This document shows positions 33,106 through 43,956 of a stretch of 64,000 nt of DNA, in pieces. Source of the DNA: Naematelia aurantialba (taxonomy: Eukaryota > Basidiomycota > Tremellomycetes > Tremellales > Naemateliaceae); assembly GCA_021527695.1 (NCBI GenBank), contig JAKFAO010000003.1, positions 682,001 to 746,000 on the forward strand, in the 5' to 3' direction. Numbering within the stretch: the first letter of the stretch is position 1; each line of letters begins with the position of its first letter. The notes below the pieces were generated by a model, which was not told where the DNA came from, did no database searches, and saw nothing but the letters and a program-made list of their open reading frames with translations. Made by a program: the position numbers and the translations under genes.

Positions 33106-36100
33106 TCACTGTACGACACAGTCGCTCTTGCTCTCTTTTGCCTTGACATGCTTCACCCGCCGTTCCTCTCCAGTACCGGTACCAGCACCAGCACCGGCCC
33201 CGGCACCGACAGTAGGCGGTGGCGCCTGAGCCCCCGGCTCCTGTATCGCATCTCCCCTGACACCCGGGCTCGCGGCCGACGCCACCACTGCCGTCACACT
33301 CTGTCTCCCGGAGCCTTCTTCGCTCGTTTCGCTGAACACACTGTTCCGACTATTCCGACTGAGACGACTATCGACCGATCTGGCGCGTCTATCGTGACTG
33401 CCTATCGCCTCGGTGTCGTGGCTTCGCGTCGTGTCCAAGCTAGCCCGCTCCGGCTTCAGCAGCTGCCGAGAGACATTGCTGCCAGATCGCCGACGCCAGT
33501 CTGTACCTGGACTCCCTTGATCCTCGTCGACCAAGTCGACATGCAGCGTTGACCTGGACCGCTTCCATTGATACAAGAGGCGGCCAGGAAGGGCGGTGAA
33601 GCTCGCACCGAGTTCGCTTCGCTCAAAACTCGTCTGCCTAGACGGCGGGCGAGACGACGTGGTGCGGGAAGGTGGGCGCGATGTCGGGCGGGTGGTAGTG
33701 GGTTGAAGCCGATCTTGTTGTCGAGCGAGCAGGGCGAGCTGTTCGTTGACATCGCATCGAGGGCTGGCTTTGGTCGCACAACCCGTGTGGCACAATAAGC
33801 CACACGACTGACACAAGACACCGGCCTTTTTGAGATTGGTGTGGCAGATACGGCAGATGATCGCTGCAGCACGTTAGCAGGCAGCAAAGACCGAACACAG
33901 CAAATCCGCAGATATTGTCAGACGACAATACGTGGTGCAGGGGCACAAGGGATTCTGAAAATCGTAGAGCACCTGTGCAAGGCTAGCAGAATGCCTAAAC
34001 ACACCTTTACTGAAAGTCGTCCTCACCAGCTGGTGCTCCCGTTGACACCCCTCTGAACCGTCGCGCCCATGAGAGCTGCCCATACTATAGCGGGTCCGAC
34101 GTCCTGCTTCTCCCTGAGTGTCCGTGGACGGTGCTGGCTCGACGAACAGGAGGGACGTGTCGACGCGCCGAAGATCTATGCTCATGCGACGAAGAAACGG
34201 GACACTATCTTGTGGTCGTAAGGCCTGGAACACATGTGTCAGATTGGGCTGCAAGTGTCACTCGGGATGGCCGACAACAACGAACGAGCTCGGGATTTAG
34301 CTTCTTCACCCAAGGATGCTCGAAAAGAACGATGGCTCCAGGCCGTCGGTTTGGGTCCTTGACGAAGCACAGCTTGAGAAAATCTTCGAGGTCAGGTGAG
34401 ACGTCTGGAAGCGGAGGCATTTCATCGTCTACGATACGAAACAGCACTGGCAAAATCAGCGAAACGCGGCGAGCGGGGCACTTGAGTAAGCGGTGAGCGT
34501 GTAGTTGGACAAAGGGGATAAGCGAGTAGTTGGAAAGAGCGGTGAGCGCGTAGTTGGGAAAAGCGGTGAGCGTGTGGTGGGAAACAGCGGCGAGGGTGTA
34601 GTAGGACAAAGGGGATAAGCGTGTGATTGGAAGAAAAGCTCACCACTCATGCTATTTGTGACTTCGGCATATGGCGGTTTGCCCGTGAGAAGCTCGATAA
34701 TCGTGCAGCCCAAGGACCAGATATCCGAAGCGGGCGTTGCGCCATTCAGACTGATCACCTCGGGGGCCACTATTCGCAGTTCGTCGTCAGCATGTTCTTT
34801 TAAAAAAGAGATCGAGCCGTGACGCGTAGATCTCACTCCAATTTGGTGTACCTGCAACGTCCCGACTCGAAGTCTTGCCTTGGGTCGCATCCTGCCTGAT
34901 GTTCTCGACCGCTTTCATGTTCAGCGAAACACCAAAATCGGACAGTTTGACATTGCCGTTCTTCGTTGAAAGAATGTTGGCGGCTTTCAAATCGCAATGT
35001 ACGACCTGGACTCGTCAGCCGAGCTCGTCCGCAAGCGCAAAGCAGGCACAACTTACACCCTGAGAATGCAGGTAGTCTAGCCCCTCGAGGATTTTGGCCA
35101 CATAGCTCGACACCAGCTTTTCATTGAAATTGCCAAATGCTTTGAGCGTTTGGCCCAACGAGCCATTTTCGACGAATCTGCAAAAACATCAGATCGTGTA
35201 AACACGCGCCGGACCTTTCAGACGACGTCACAAATGGTGGAGAGTGGTAGGACTCGGTCTTACTCGAGGACGATGTTGAGATACTCGTCGTCCCGAGACA
35301 TGCCCTCGTATTTGACGATACTCGGGTGTCCCAGACGCTTGAGTAACTCCACTTCTCGCATCACATCTCGCACTTCCGCCTCTTCCATACCGTGTAATCG
35401 AATACGCTTGATGGCTACCATCTGGCCCGTGGACAAGTTGAGCGATCGATAGACCGAGCCAAATTGACCTCTCCCAATACAGTTACCAAGTTGCTGACAT
35501 GTGGCATTAGTTGCGCGCTGATACCTGACACGAGGATTATCTCACATATCTGATGGGAGGGAGACCTGGTTCGCAAAATTCGAGAACCTGCAGCGGCTGG
35601 CTCGCTCTGAGAACACTACTCGTCGAGTTATCCCGAAATAGAGAGGACGGACGTGCAGAGGTTGAGAGATTGATCATCGACTGATTACGCATATTCATGG
35701 GTTCGAAACGTTCGTCCCCTTGCTTCGGCGGGTACTGCTCCGACTGTCGACGATCCATTCTGCTGCCTGGGCCCGGGAGGTACTCGGACACGGAATGGCT
35801 TGTCGGCAGCGGCGCGCTGGGGAGACCGAACGGGAAGGGTTGAGAGCTCTCCGGAGGGACGATCCGACGCGGTGGTGAGAGCGACCGTGCGGCCGCGTGA
35901 GCCTTGCCGTTCAAGCTTAACCGCCTCGCCACTAACGGCTTGTTACCCTCTTCCGATGCCGACGAGGAGCTCAGCTCGTCCTCTTCGATCACCTTTGTGA
36001 CTTCTTGCCGACGCGCAGCATGTCTATGATGAGGGCTGACATCAGGACGCACAGGTCGTGCTCCTTCTAGGGTAGCGAGAGACTGCGATATCGCTAGATC

Positions 36101-38804
36101 TCTCCGACCGTCGTCTCCGTCTCCCAGACTGTGCAGGCTCTCAGGGGTGTCCTCGGACGAAAGCACAGACGCAAAGAATTTCGCTCGAGCATCATGTAGA
36201 GTCTTCTCAGACATGCGACGTTCTCGACGACGGATCAGTGTCGCATCATTGGCGTGGTCGTCGTCATCATCCTCGGCGAATTCAACAGCTGCCGAGTGAT
36301 CCTCGCCAGAGACTGTCGCCACTGAGAACGCCGCGCTGGAACGGGTATATCCCGACAGGATCCGGGACCCAGAGGAAATGAGACTAGGCGTCCGTTCCTG
36401 GGAATGCGCTCCGAATAGCAATGAATGACCGCTGGTTCCATTTGATCGTGGTGAATCCGGAGCATCAGCAAATGAAACTTGACTTCTTACGCCAGTCGTA
36501 TGCCTTGGCCGAAGTGTAGGTCGTACGCCAAACTGTAATGGCTTTCCGATAGGTGTAGTCGACCTGGATGGCGACGTGGCGGAAGGCGACGATCTTGGTC
36601 GAATAGAAGGGGACATGTTCGGCTGTGTCATAGCCCGGGGCATAGGCGAGGGACGGACAACAGAGCCTGAGCTAGATCCCGACCCTTCTTTCCTGGTCAT
36701 AGGCCAAATGATACCTGGCCCAAATGTGCTTGCTGTCGGAGTGTGAAAAGCTGAATCGTCGGCGTCCGGTGGTCCGAGAGATGTGACCGCCTGCAACTTG
36801 GCATTCTGATCGTTTGTGCCGTCCTGAAAACTCGTCCGGTCCACATCCCTCGAAGATGCCGAGCCGACATGCTCGTCTTGGCTAAAAGGACGCACCGTGC
36901 GCGATGGAGGGGATGCATTCCTTTCGGAATGGATCTGAGCATCACCCGAGTGCCGAGCAGAGAGCCGACGAGGCCCCTTGGGGAAACTCGCGTTTGGCGA
37001 TCCTGGTGATGGCACAGGCTTCGGCGCAGCAGTGGAATGAGAGTGGCCTACGCCCACCTGCTTGGCAAGTCGAGCAAGTGCAATCATGGTCCAAGCGACT
37101 CGACCGAGACTCGATTCTTCAGCATCTGATAGATCATACAGATTGAAGATGTCGGAACCCGGCAAGCCAACTTCGTGACATGCGGTTATGAAGCGTGTTA
37201 TATTCGTCGCGCGAAAGATGCCGTCTTCAGAGATATTGACGCGAGCGATATGAGGAGGTTGAGCGGGGAAGAGATGATTGAGAAGGCTGACAAGATCAGC
37301 TCATCTACTAATATAAAACTTTGAACCCTCACAGGCAAAGTAAGACTCCATCGTTGATTGCTTCAGCCCACACCTTTCTTTCCCTGTCTCTTGTCCGATT
37401 CCCAACAGCGATGCTCATGAGCGCCTCTTCCCCGTGCTCCTCGTCCCGCTCAATGGGATTCCCACTCGCGGCAGTGACTTTTGCCCAATCACCGCTCCAG
37501 GACCTCTCCATGCGGCTAAGTGCGCCAAGATGACCCTCGGCGATACTCTTCATCTCGGCACTCTTCTCGGTCATCGCAAAGTTGGCACTACGGATGACTT
37601 GCGTGAGAGCCTTCACCAGCAAGGATGCCGATACACGGATGAGATAGTGCTCGCGAGATAGGGGCGCTGTACCTGGGGACGAGGAGGATGCCAGGAATCC
37701 GTCTGCGTGAGTCCTCCGCGCGTGAACTTGAGTAGGGGCGGGTGGACTACCGCGCTGAGAGGAACTCGCAGGACCAGGGCTCGACGGCGGGGTCTTTGTT
37801 GTTCGTGACTGGCTGGTAGGTTGGCGCTGAGAGGAACTCGCAGGACCAGGGGTCGACGGCGGGGTCTTTGTTGTTCGTGACTGGCTGGTAGGTTGGCGCT
37901 GAGAGGAACTCGCAAGACCAGGGGTCGACGGCGGGGTTCTTGTTGTTCGTGGCCGGCTGGTAGGTTGTATTATACGAGGCGGAGTCTCCCTGGATTGTTG
38001 CTGCGAGCTGTCGGCACCTCCTGCAGCCGAACGCTTCGAGGGAGTCAGACGGTTGGGTGAGCGTGGCGACTTTTGCGTGGTTGTCGGTGCTCTGTGCTTT
38101 TCTGGCGCATTCGGCGGTGGTGTACGAGGTAGAGACTTGTTTGCATAATCCTGCGACTGCTGTGTCGCTTGTCCGAGAGCCGAATCTGCTGGTCTCGTCG
38201 CGCCGAGCTGTGCCATGCCCGCCTCGATGTGTTTCTTACTCTTCGTGCCTTCAACAGGCGACTTTGCGCCGAATCTGGTGCCGTTGAAGAGGAGCGATAG
38301 AGAGTGTTTGTGCGTCTTCTTCCGCTTGAGCTCTCGTTCTGGGCCTGCAGGGGTGGTGGGATGGACTTCTTCAACTTGCTCGGCATAGGCCGCCAGGGCC
38401 GATGTCGACATGGAGCCCTTTGACAAAGACGGCTGTTGCCATCTTCCGTCGTCGCCGCGCTGCATTACTGGAAGATCCGCGAGGGCGAAACGGATGTTGC
38501 GACCCGCGAGGTCGGGCGACGGAGGTCTACTCCTGGCCTCCTTCGGCCCTGGCCCCGACCGGTGTCGTCCTCTACCCATCCTCATCTGCCCGGTCGGCGA
38601 GTGTGGACGTGCTTGCCCGGGCTCATCAGCCAGACTGCGCAGCCTCGACCTCGCCGACATGTGCATTGGCTCGGGGGAGAGCGCCCGCCGCGAGAAGAGC
38701 CCCTTGATCCCTCTGCCAGGAGCCGTGAGTGGTGCGGCCGGGGAGCCGGTCGGGGCCATGCCGGACAGCAGGTGAGGTGGGTGTGGTGGCTGGGAGAGGA
38801 GCAT
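33106..38804 (-). CDS. SIN-type (Cdc7/SepH-like) protein kinase with CH-like and C1-like domains
   Basis: It is a large kinase of the STE11/Cdc7-SepH group, which drives septation and cytokinesis. In order: a Ser/Pro-rich N-terminus with a 24-residue triple repeat; a CH-like domain ([75 protein letters not shown]); a long disordered linker; then, across a 52-nt intron (35494-35545), the kinase domain [91 protein letters not shown]. It ends with a zinc finger [24 protein letters not shown] and a basic Ser-rich tail. All catalytic residues are present. The CH-like domain lies in the same continuous frame and splice chain, so fusion of two genes by error seems unlikely. Confidence 0.82.
34488..34630. 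repeat. About 24-nt tandem repeat in a kinase-domain intron
   Basis: Six or so diverged copies of a GCGGTGAGCGTGTAGTTGGG-like unit lie in the 195-nt intron 34449-34643, between YAEVTNSMS and [11 protein letters not shown]. Confidence 0.85.
37760..37972 (-). repeat. 72-nt in-frame repeat, 3 copies
   Basis: Three copies of a 72-nt unit encode [24 protein letters not shown] 24-residue blocks in the disordered N-terminus of the kinase. Each has TPP and SP sites that could be phosphorylated. Confidence 0.9.
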
Positions 38805-40532
38805 CGAGGCGTCCTATTGCTTCTGGGGTGACATGTAGAGGTTTCGCTAGGTCATCAGCAAAAACGGCACAAGGAGAGCAAAGGATGTGGCGTACTTGTC
38901 GTTCATATGCTGGAATCTATCAGATCAAAGCAGCCGCCTTCCGGTGGTCTCGCACCGTCCCAAGTCCTCCACAACAATATGATTATACTGGACAGAGAGT
39001 GGATGCTTGCGACCTGCAACGAGCCGCGAATTCCCTCGCCCGCTCTTGGGAAACAGTCAGTGAGGACTTTCAGTCAGACAATCGAGCAGACTCCTTCAAA
39101 GGAGAGATGGAAAGAAGAACGAGAAGAACACCGCCCATCCCTTCATGATCGGGCAGCCTGACGAATGTCCTTTCGAAGGGTGCAGGGGGGGCCAAAGATT
39201 CGGCGAGACAAGCTTTGAAGAGGTAGACGGTGACGTCAAGCACAAAAGGGTATCCTTCACTGGCTGATGGGTCGACGAGGGTCTCTGAGAGACAAACGGA
39301 GGAGGAGGAGAGCAGGGGGGCAGAATCCGCGTTGATGGTGGCGGGCGACAGTCAAGAGCGGGGATGCTCACCTCGAGGATCGCTCGTCTGAGCGGCTCGG
39401 TGCTGAACTGCGAGAGCCGGGAGATTCTGGGGGCCGTCCGCGAACGTGGGGCGACGTGTATCTGCGGCGTGGCGAGTAGCTAGTGATGGCACGGCGGGCG
39501 TCAGGCGTTTAGGCTTGAGAAACTTGGGAAGACGACGCAGGCTATGCCGCCATCAGCACCTACTCACTCTGGATGATCTACCGGCCCAGTCTCGACCTTT
39601 GCCCAGGTGCCCAGCGATTGCACAGTACGTCTATGCTCCCCTGCGAGATGCGAGCAGAAAAGGGACTGCTTGCAGGGCTACGTTGGGCTGTATGCAACGG
39701 CGGGGCGACGCGACACGCTGCAGACTCGTTGCTGTTGTTGAATGTGACTAGTAACTAGTCGCTGAGGGCAACCGCTTACGTCTCAATGTGCTAGGTCACC
39801 GACGAGCTCTGCGCTGAAGCGACAAGCGACGAGAGCGACGAGTGACCAACTACTCTGCAGGGTGAGGCCTAGTGAGCTTGAGATTGTGTACGCGGGAATC
39901 GATCGCAGTCGGGCTGGCACCGAGGGCTGGTCGGCATCGCAACACACGAGTGCGAGGGGGCGCGTGGCGAGCTGCCACTGTCCGTTGCGCTTTGTACGTT
40001 GCTCATCAAATGGCCACTGGGGAGTGCGATGACATAGCGGTCGCCGCTTTACCACTGTATCGGAATGCATATGCGTGTCCATGAGGAGATCGAGAGAGGA
40101 CGAGGGGAAAAACAAGATGTGCGGTGGCGGAGGGAAACAGAGTGCGACAAACGTAGAGTGTACCTGAAACCCGAGCAGACGAGCAGGCGAGCACAGCTGC
40201 AGGCGCACCGCCAAGGCTGCAGCTGGCCAAGTCGTTGGAAGATCGGCCAGGGCATGACAGCGCAGACGGAGGCTTTACGGCTCGGACAACTATGGACAAA
40301 CTATGAACAATGAACCATGACGCCATTTGGCAGCATACAAGGACGGACAACGCAGGTGAAGTTTGCAGGTGGGAGATCTGGAAGTCTGGAAGCCTGACGT
40401 CTGTAGAGTGGACCTCTGACTTCTGGAGAGTGGACCTCTGACGTCTGGACAGTGGTATTCTGACGTCTGGAGAGTGGGCCTCTGACATCTGGAGAGTCTG
40501 GAGGGTGACGAATGATCCACATGAGTGCATGG
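38805..40532. other. Long intergenic region 5' of the kinase, 3' of mL46
   Basis: 1.7 kb with no ORF I can support. Long minus-strand ORFs at 40.0-40.9 kb are out-of-frame readings of mL46 and its intron. It may hold a long 5' UTR or promoter for the kinase. A 21-nt repeat lies at 40395-40505. Confidence 0.5.
40395..40505. repeat. About 21-nt tandem repeat 3' of mL46
   Basis: About five diverged copies of TCTGGAGAGTGGACCTCTGA-like units lie within 140 nt of the mL46 stop, probably in its 3' UTR. Confidence 0.85.
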
Positions 40533-41764
40533 CTAGTCCGACTCGACGTCGTCGGCGATACCAAACAGCCCCTTGATATCCCGCCACAACGCGTCGTCGC
40601 CCTGGCTCTGCAGCCTTTCCTGGACTTCTGAGGCTCTGAGCCACGCCCACTCTGACCACGTAGATGAGCTCGACAGCTTTGGCTCTCCAGCAAGGATATG
40701 CGACCGAAGGAAAAACGTCTGCGACATCAGCACTCGTACTGGCCCTGACATGCGGCATGGATATATATCCATCATAGGCTGGTGGGGATGGGGCTGGGAT
40801 CGGGATACGGAAAGGTATAGATCGGGATACGGATAGGTACGGATAGGGATACAGGTAGGGGTATGGATAGGGACACAGGTAGGGGTATGGATAGGGATAC
40901 AGGTCGGGTATGGAGATAGATACAGGTCGGGTATGGACAGGCAACATAGATGGATACGGATACGGATGGAGCTACGTCGAGGAAGCGGGAACCGATGCGA
41001 ATGCGAGTGACTCACCCGCTCGTCTCCGTTGCGGACGACCCCGATGGGCTTGTTCGTGACTAGCCAGGTGTCCATTGTCTTCCCGTCTAGGTAGCCATCT
41101 GGGCCCGTCAAGCGGTCCACTGCCTCGTGCAGGACTTCCTGATCTACCACACGGGTCGAGGGGAAGAGCCACTTGCCGCCGCTGTCCTTGACGAGGCAGT
41201 AGATCTCGTCCTCTGGCCATCGCTCCAGGCTCTTTTCTCCTCGTGCAGCGTCCTCCGTGGCCCACTGGTCCCGCGGGACCTCGATCACCTCTGGCTCGCT
41301 GGGAATATCCCCAACGTCCGGCGCCTTGCCTGCGATCGCTGGCCCAAAGGTCGCCGTCTCGTACTCGTGTGTTCGCTGTACGAACCGCCGGAACGGCAGT
41401 GAGCCGGGACGAAAGTAGAATGCCGTCGGGGTAGGGTTGGACAGCGCGTGCCGGAGCGCAAGTGTCGAGGCGTGGTATTTCGTCTCAAAGTCAGACGGCG
41501 TCCGCTGCAGCAGCGGCGGCCGGGAGAGAAGCAGCGAGGCATAGATAGGTGGAGCCGACGGGTCGATGGAGATGACCCGCCGAGCACGAGAAAGAATTCT
41601 TGGTACTGATGTGGGTACTGGGCCAGCGCTGCTGCTCGAGGACGATGAGGCGCCTGCATCGGTGCTAGCAAATCGGCGTGCAACTGACATGATCAGCACA
41701 TACCTCCAGAGTCAGGCCAGCGCAACCCACCTCGTGCAGCCGATCGAGCGCCCGGCATCACCAT
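40533..41764 (-). CDS. Mitochondrial large-subunit ribosomal protein mL46
   Basis: The exons are 41731-41764 (ATG at 41764 or 41758), 41016-41683 and 40533-40718. The 47-nt first intron completes a presequence-like start, MPGARSAAR-VARRFASTDAG, that the simple ORF hides. The body has PPIYASLLLSRPPLLQRTPS, EIYCLVKDSGGKWLFPST, LHEAVDRL, MDTWLVTNKPIGVV (a Nudix-like fold in the family) and, after the second intron, TFFLRSHILAGEP and WSEWAWLRASEV. The 297-nt second intron (40719-41015) is stop-free and a multiple of three. The protein belongs to the mitoribosome central protuberance. Confidence 0.85.
40795..40935. repeat. Tandem repeat (GGATACAGGTAGGGGTAT-like) in mL46 intron
   Basis: Seven or more diverged copies lie in the intron 40719-41015. 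They read as Pro-Tyr-Thr-rich repeats in the mL46 frame, so retention would not stop translation. Confidence 0.85.
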
Positions 41765-42345
41765 GCGCGATCCTGATGACATGGCGTATCTCACTCGCCG
41801 TCGTCCCGTTCGTGTCTCTATGCAGGAACAGTCAAGAGGCCTGAATATTGACGGGATATGGCTGTAGCTCACGAAATTTCCGTGTCTTTATTCGCACCCC
41901 CCTTTAAAATGGTGACTACTCCGGGATGCAAGGACGATGCAGGTCGAGTGTCCTTGCATCTTGAACCCACCGCATGCAGTGCTTGTCAGACGGTGGACAG
42001 CCAACGATAACAATCAGTCTCAACTCGTCCGAATTTAATCTGCCTGCATTCATCACATCACGGAGGACAATGACGACGCATGAACCGAGCGCCAGCCGGG
42101 CAAGGCTATCCCACTTGACGAATCCCACTTAACGAACAGAAGAGTCAGTATACCGTCCTGCAACCCGCACCTCGTGCCTCTATTCACCCTCCTATGGAGT
42201 GGATGGAGGTACATCAAGTGGGCGCAAATCGACAGGCAAGCCGCAGACACCAAACAGGACAACACAGGCTACACTGGATGCATTCTTCTCGTCTCTAGTG
42301 CTCGGGAGCCAGTTTGCCTATACCAGCATCAGCGCTTCACGTACC
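41765..42345. other. Intergenic: 5' of mL46, 3' of ATP18
   Basis: No gene seen. It has no prominent repeat. Confidence 0.55.
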
Positions 42346-42976
42346 TTAACCGCGGTTGTCATTGCCCGGCGTTGACCCTTGTCATGCCCATATCCAGAGC
42401 CCGCCCCCGCATTGTCACCGTCGTGTTCCACTGTGAATCTCTCTTCTCGCTCCTCGCTCATCCAAGAAAACCAGCCCGACTGGCAGCAGACGCATCTGGA
42501 CTCACGGTAAGGGTTCTTCGGGTCCTTCTGTGCTTCAGGAGCTAGTGGTATTCAGCAGGAATTCGGGACGAGTGCAAGCGCGGCAACACTGACTGTTCAC
42601 AGCGATGTCTTGCAGCTTTGCGACACCGAAGAGCACCACCACGCTGGCAAAGGCGAATGGCCAGAGAGGCTTGACCAACTGCAAGGGCAAGGAGATGTGG
42701 CGATGTTGGCAGAGGACAGAGGTCGGTACGAATTGGCGGATGCGTGTGAACCGGTCCGTCGGAGTCGTGCACAGATACAACCGTGTCATATGGGTGCGAT
42801 GTAGCGTGCGGGTGAGCAGATGTCGTTTAAATACGAGTGAGAGGAGTCCTTGCGTCAGCGATTCATTCAAGGCAGAGCTTGCTGAAGGTGGAGCTTGAGC
42901 TCGGAGCTCGGATCAGGGAAAGGAGCCAAGAGACAACTATACGTACGGGAGTGGGGTAAGCGCGGAGTCCGAACAT
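42346..42976 (-). CDS. ATP18: Mitochondrial F1Fo-ATP synthase subunit j (Atp18/subunit i)
   Basis: It is a tiny gene missed by simple ORF reading, with exons 42947-42976, 42594-42678, 42506-42541 and 42346-42377 (61 codons, 60 aa; yeast Atp18 is about the same size). They read MFGLRAYPTP, LVKPLWPFAFASVVVLFG then VAKLQDIAVN, TPEAQKDPKNPY, RSTPGNDNRG. This matches the family pattern of a short N-terminus with YPTP, one TM helix starting KPLWPF, and a DPRNP-type motif. Donors are GTACGT, GTCAGT and GTGAGT. The acceptor of the last exon (ACAAG) is the least sure part. The protein sits in the inner-membrane Fo stator and dimer interface. Confidence 0.82.
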
Positions 42977-43956
42977 ATTGGGAAGGCGGTGTTCTTGCAC
43001 GAGTATCAGCTTGCCCCTCCCCTCAATCCAGACAAGCAGCAGGCCGCACTCACTGGTTATGCCGTCTGACAAGAGGTTCAGTGTGAGATGAGTTGCAGCG
43101 GACGGACGGGTTGTAAGACGTTGCGTGAAGCTCGGAGAAATTCGGTGTTGCCGTGTGTGGCACTTTGCTCTGTCCTTGTTGACCGGTTCCTAAGACTAAC
43201 AGACTTTTGGTATGCATCGTATATCACACATCATCATCCAAGCACCTCCAAAACGTCGAGTTCGTGGACTGCAGAGCTATGCACGGCAACGGATGTCATC
43301 TATGCCCATGCACGGTGGGATTTTCGAAGCCATCGCATGACGGGCAATGTGGAAGAAACCGAGGCTCTGTCGGCAGACCCGCTGGTTACCTAGACCTGCT
43401 GTTGCATGGCATATGGGCTCGTTGCATAGCCGTACATGAGCGCTGAGCATCGCCATTCTAAACGACCCAACACTGGTCGAGAGTAGTAATGTGTCGATGC
43501 AAATGCCTCCAAGTGCTGCATGGTGTCGGAGAATAACACCTTTGCCCCCCTTTGCTTGTCCCTTTGGCAGGGGGTTGCTGGTCGTGCAGGACGACTCTTC
43601 TTTCTCGCCATCCTCCTCCATCTTGTCTGATCCCATGGATATGCCTCTTCACATTCACACTCGTTGATCTTCTCTGAGCACGACTTGGTAACAGCGTCGA
43701 CAGAGTGCGCAGTGCGGCCATATTGATCCTCGTCGCGTCCGCGCGGGAGCTTTGGCGAGGTCGGGCTGCATCGCCTTTTATTGGGGCTCGAGCGCGAGTT
43801 GTTACAACATCTCATCTGTTGCGCCATTGCTGGACGACGGTCGACAGCGTGGTGCAGCTTACGCGTTATCCCTCCTACCATCTGCCATCTGCTTGACACT
43901 CCGCCATTCTACGCGAGTTTTACCTGCCGCATACTCCAACACCCGCACAAGAAGCG
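42977..43956. other. Divergent 5' region of ATP18 and the Golgi protein
   Basis: About 1 kb with no supported gene. A 169-codon minus-strand ORF (43390-43899) was considered and rejected. Confidence 0.5.

Noticed and set aside
40006..40947. 313-codon minus-strand ORF rich in Ile-Pro-Tyr
   Set aside because: It covers the mL46 last exon in a different frame plus intron repeats and intergenic DNA. The mL46 frame is the conserved one.
43390..43899. 169-codon minus-strand ORF between ATP18 and the Golgi protein
   Set aside because: Its composition looks random, it has no recognisable motif and no splice partner. It lies in a divergent promoter region.
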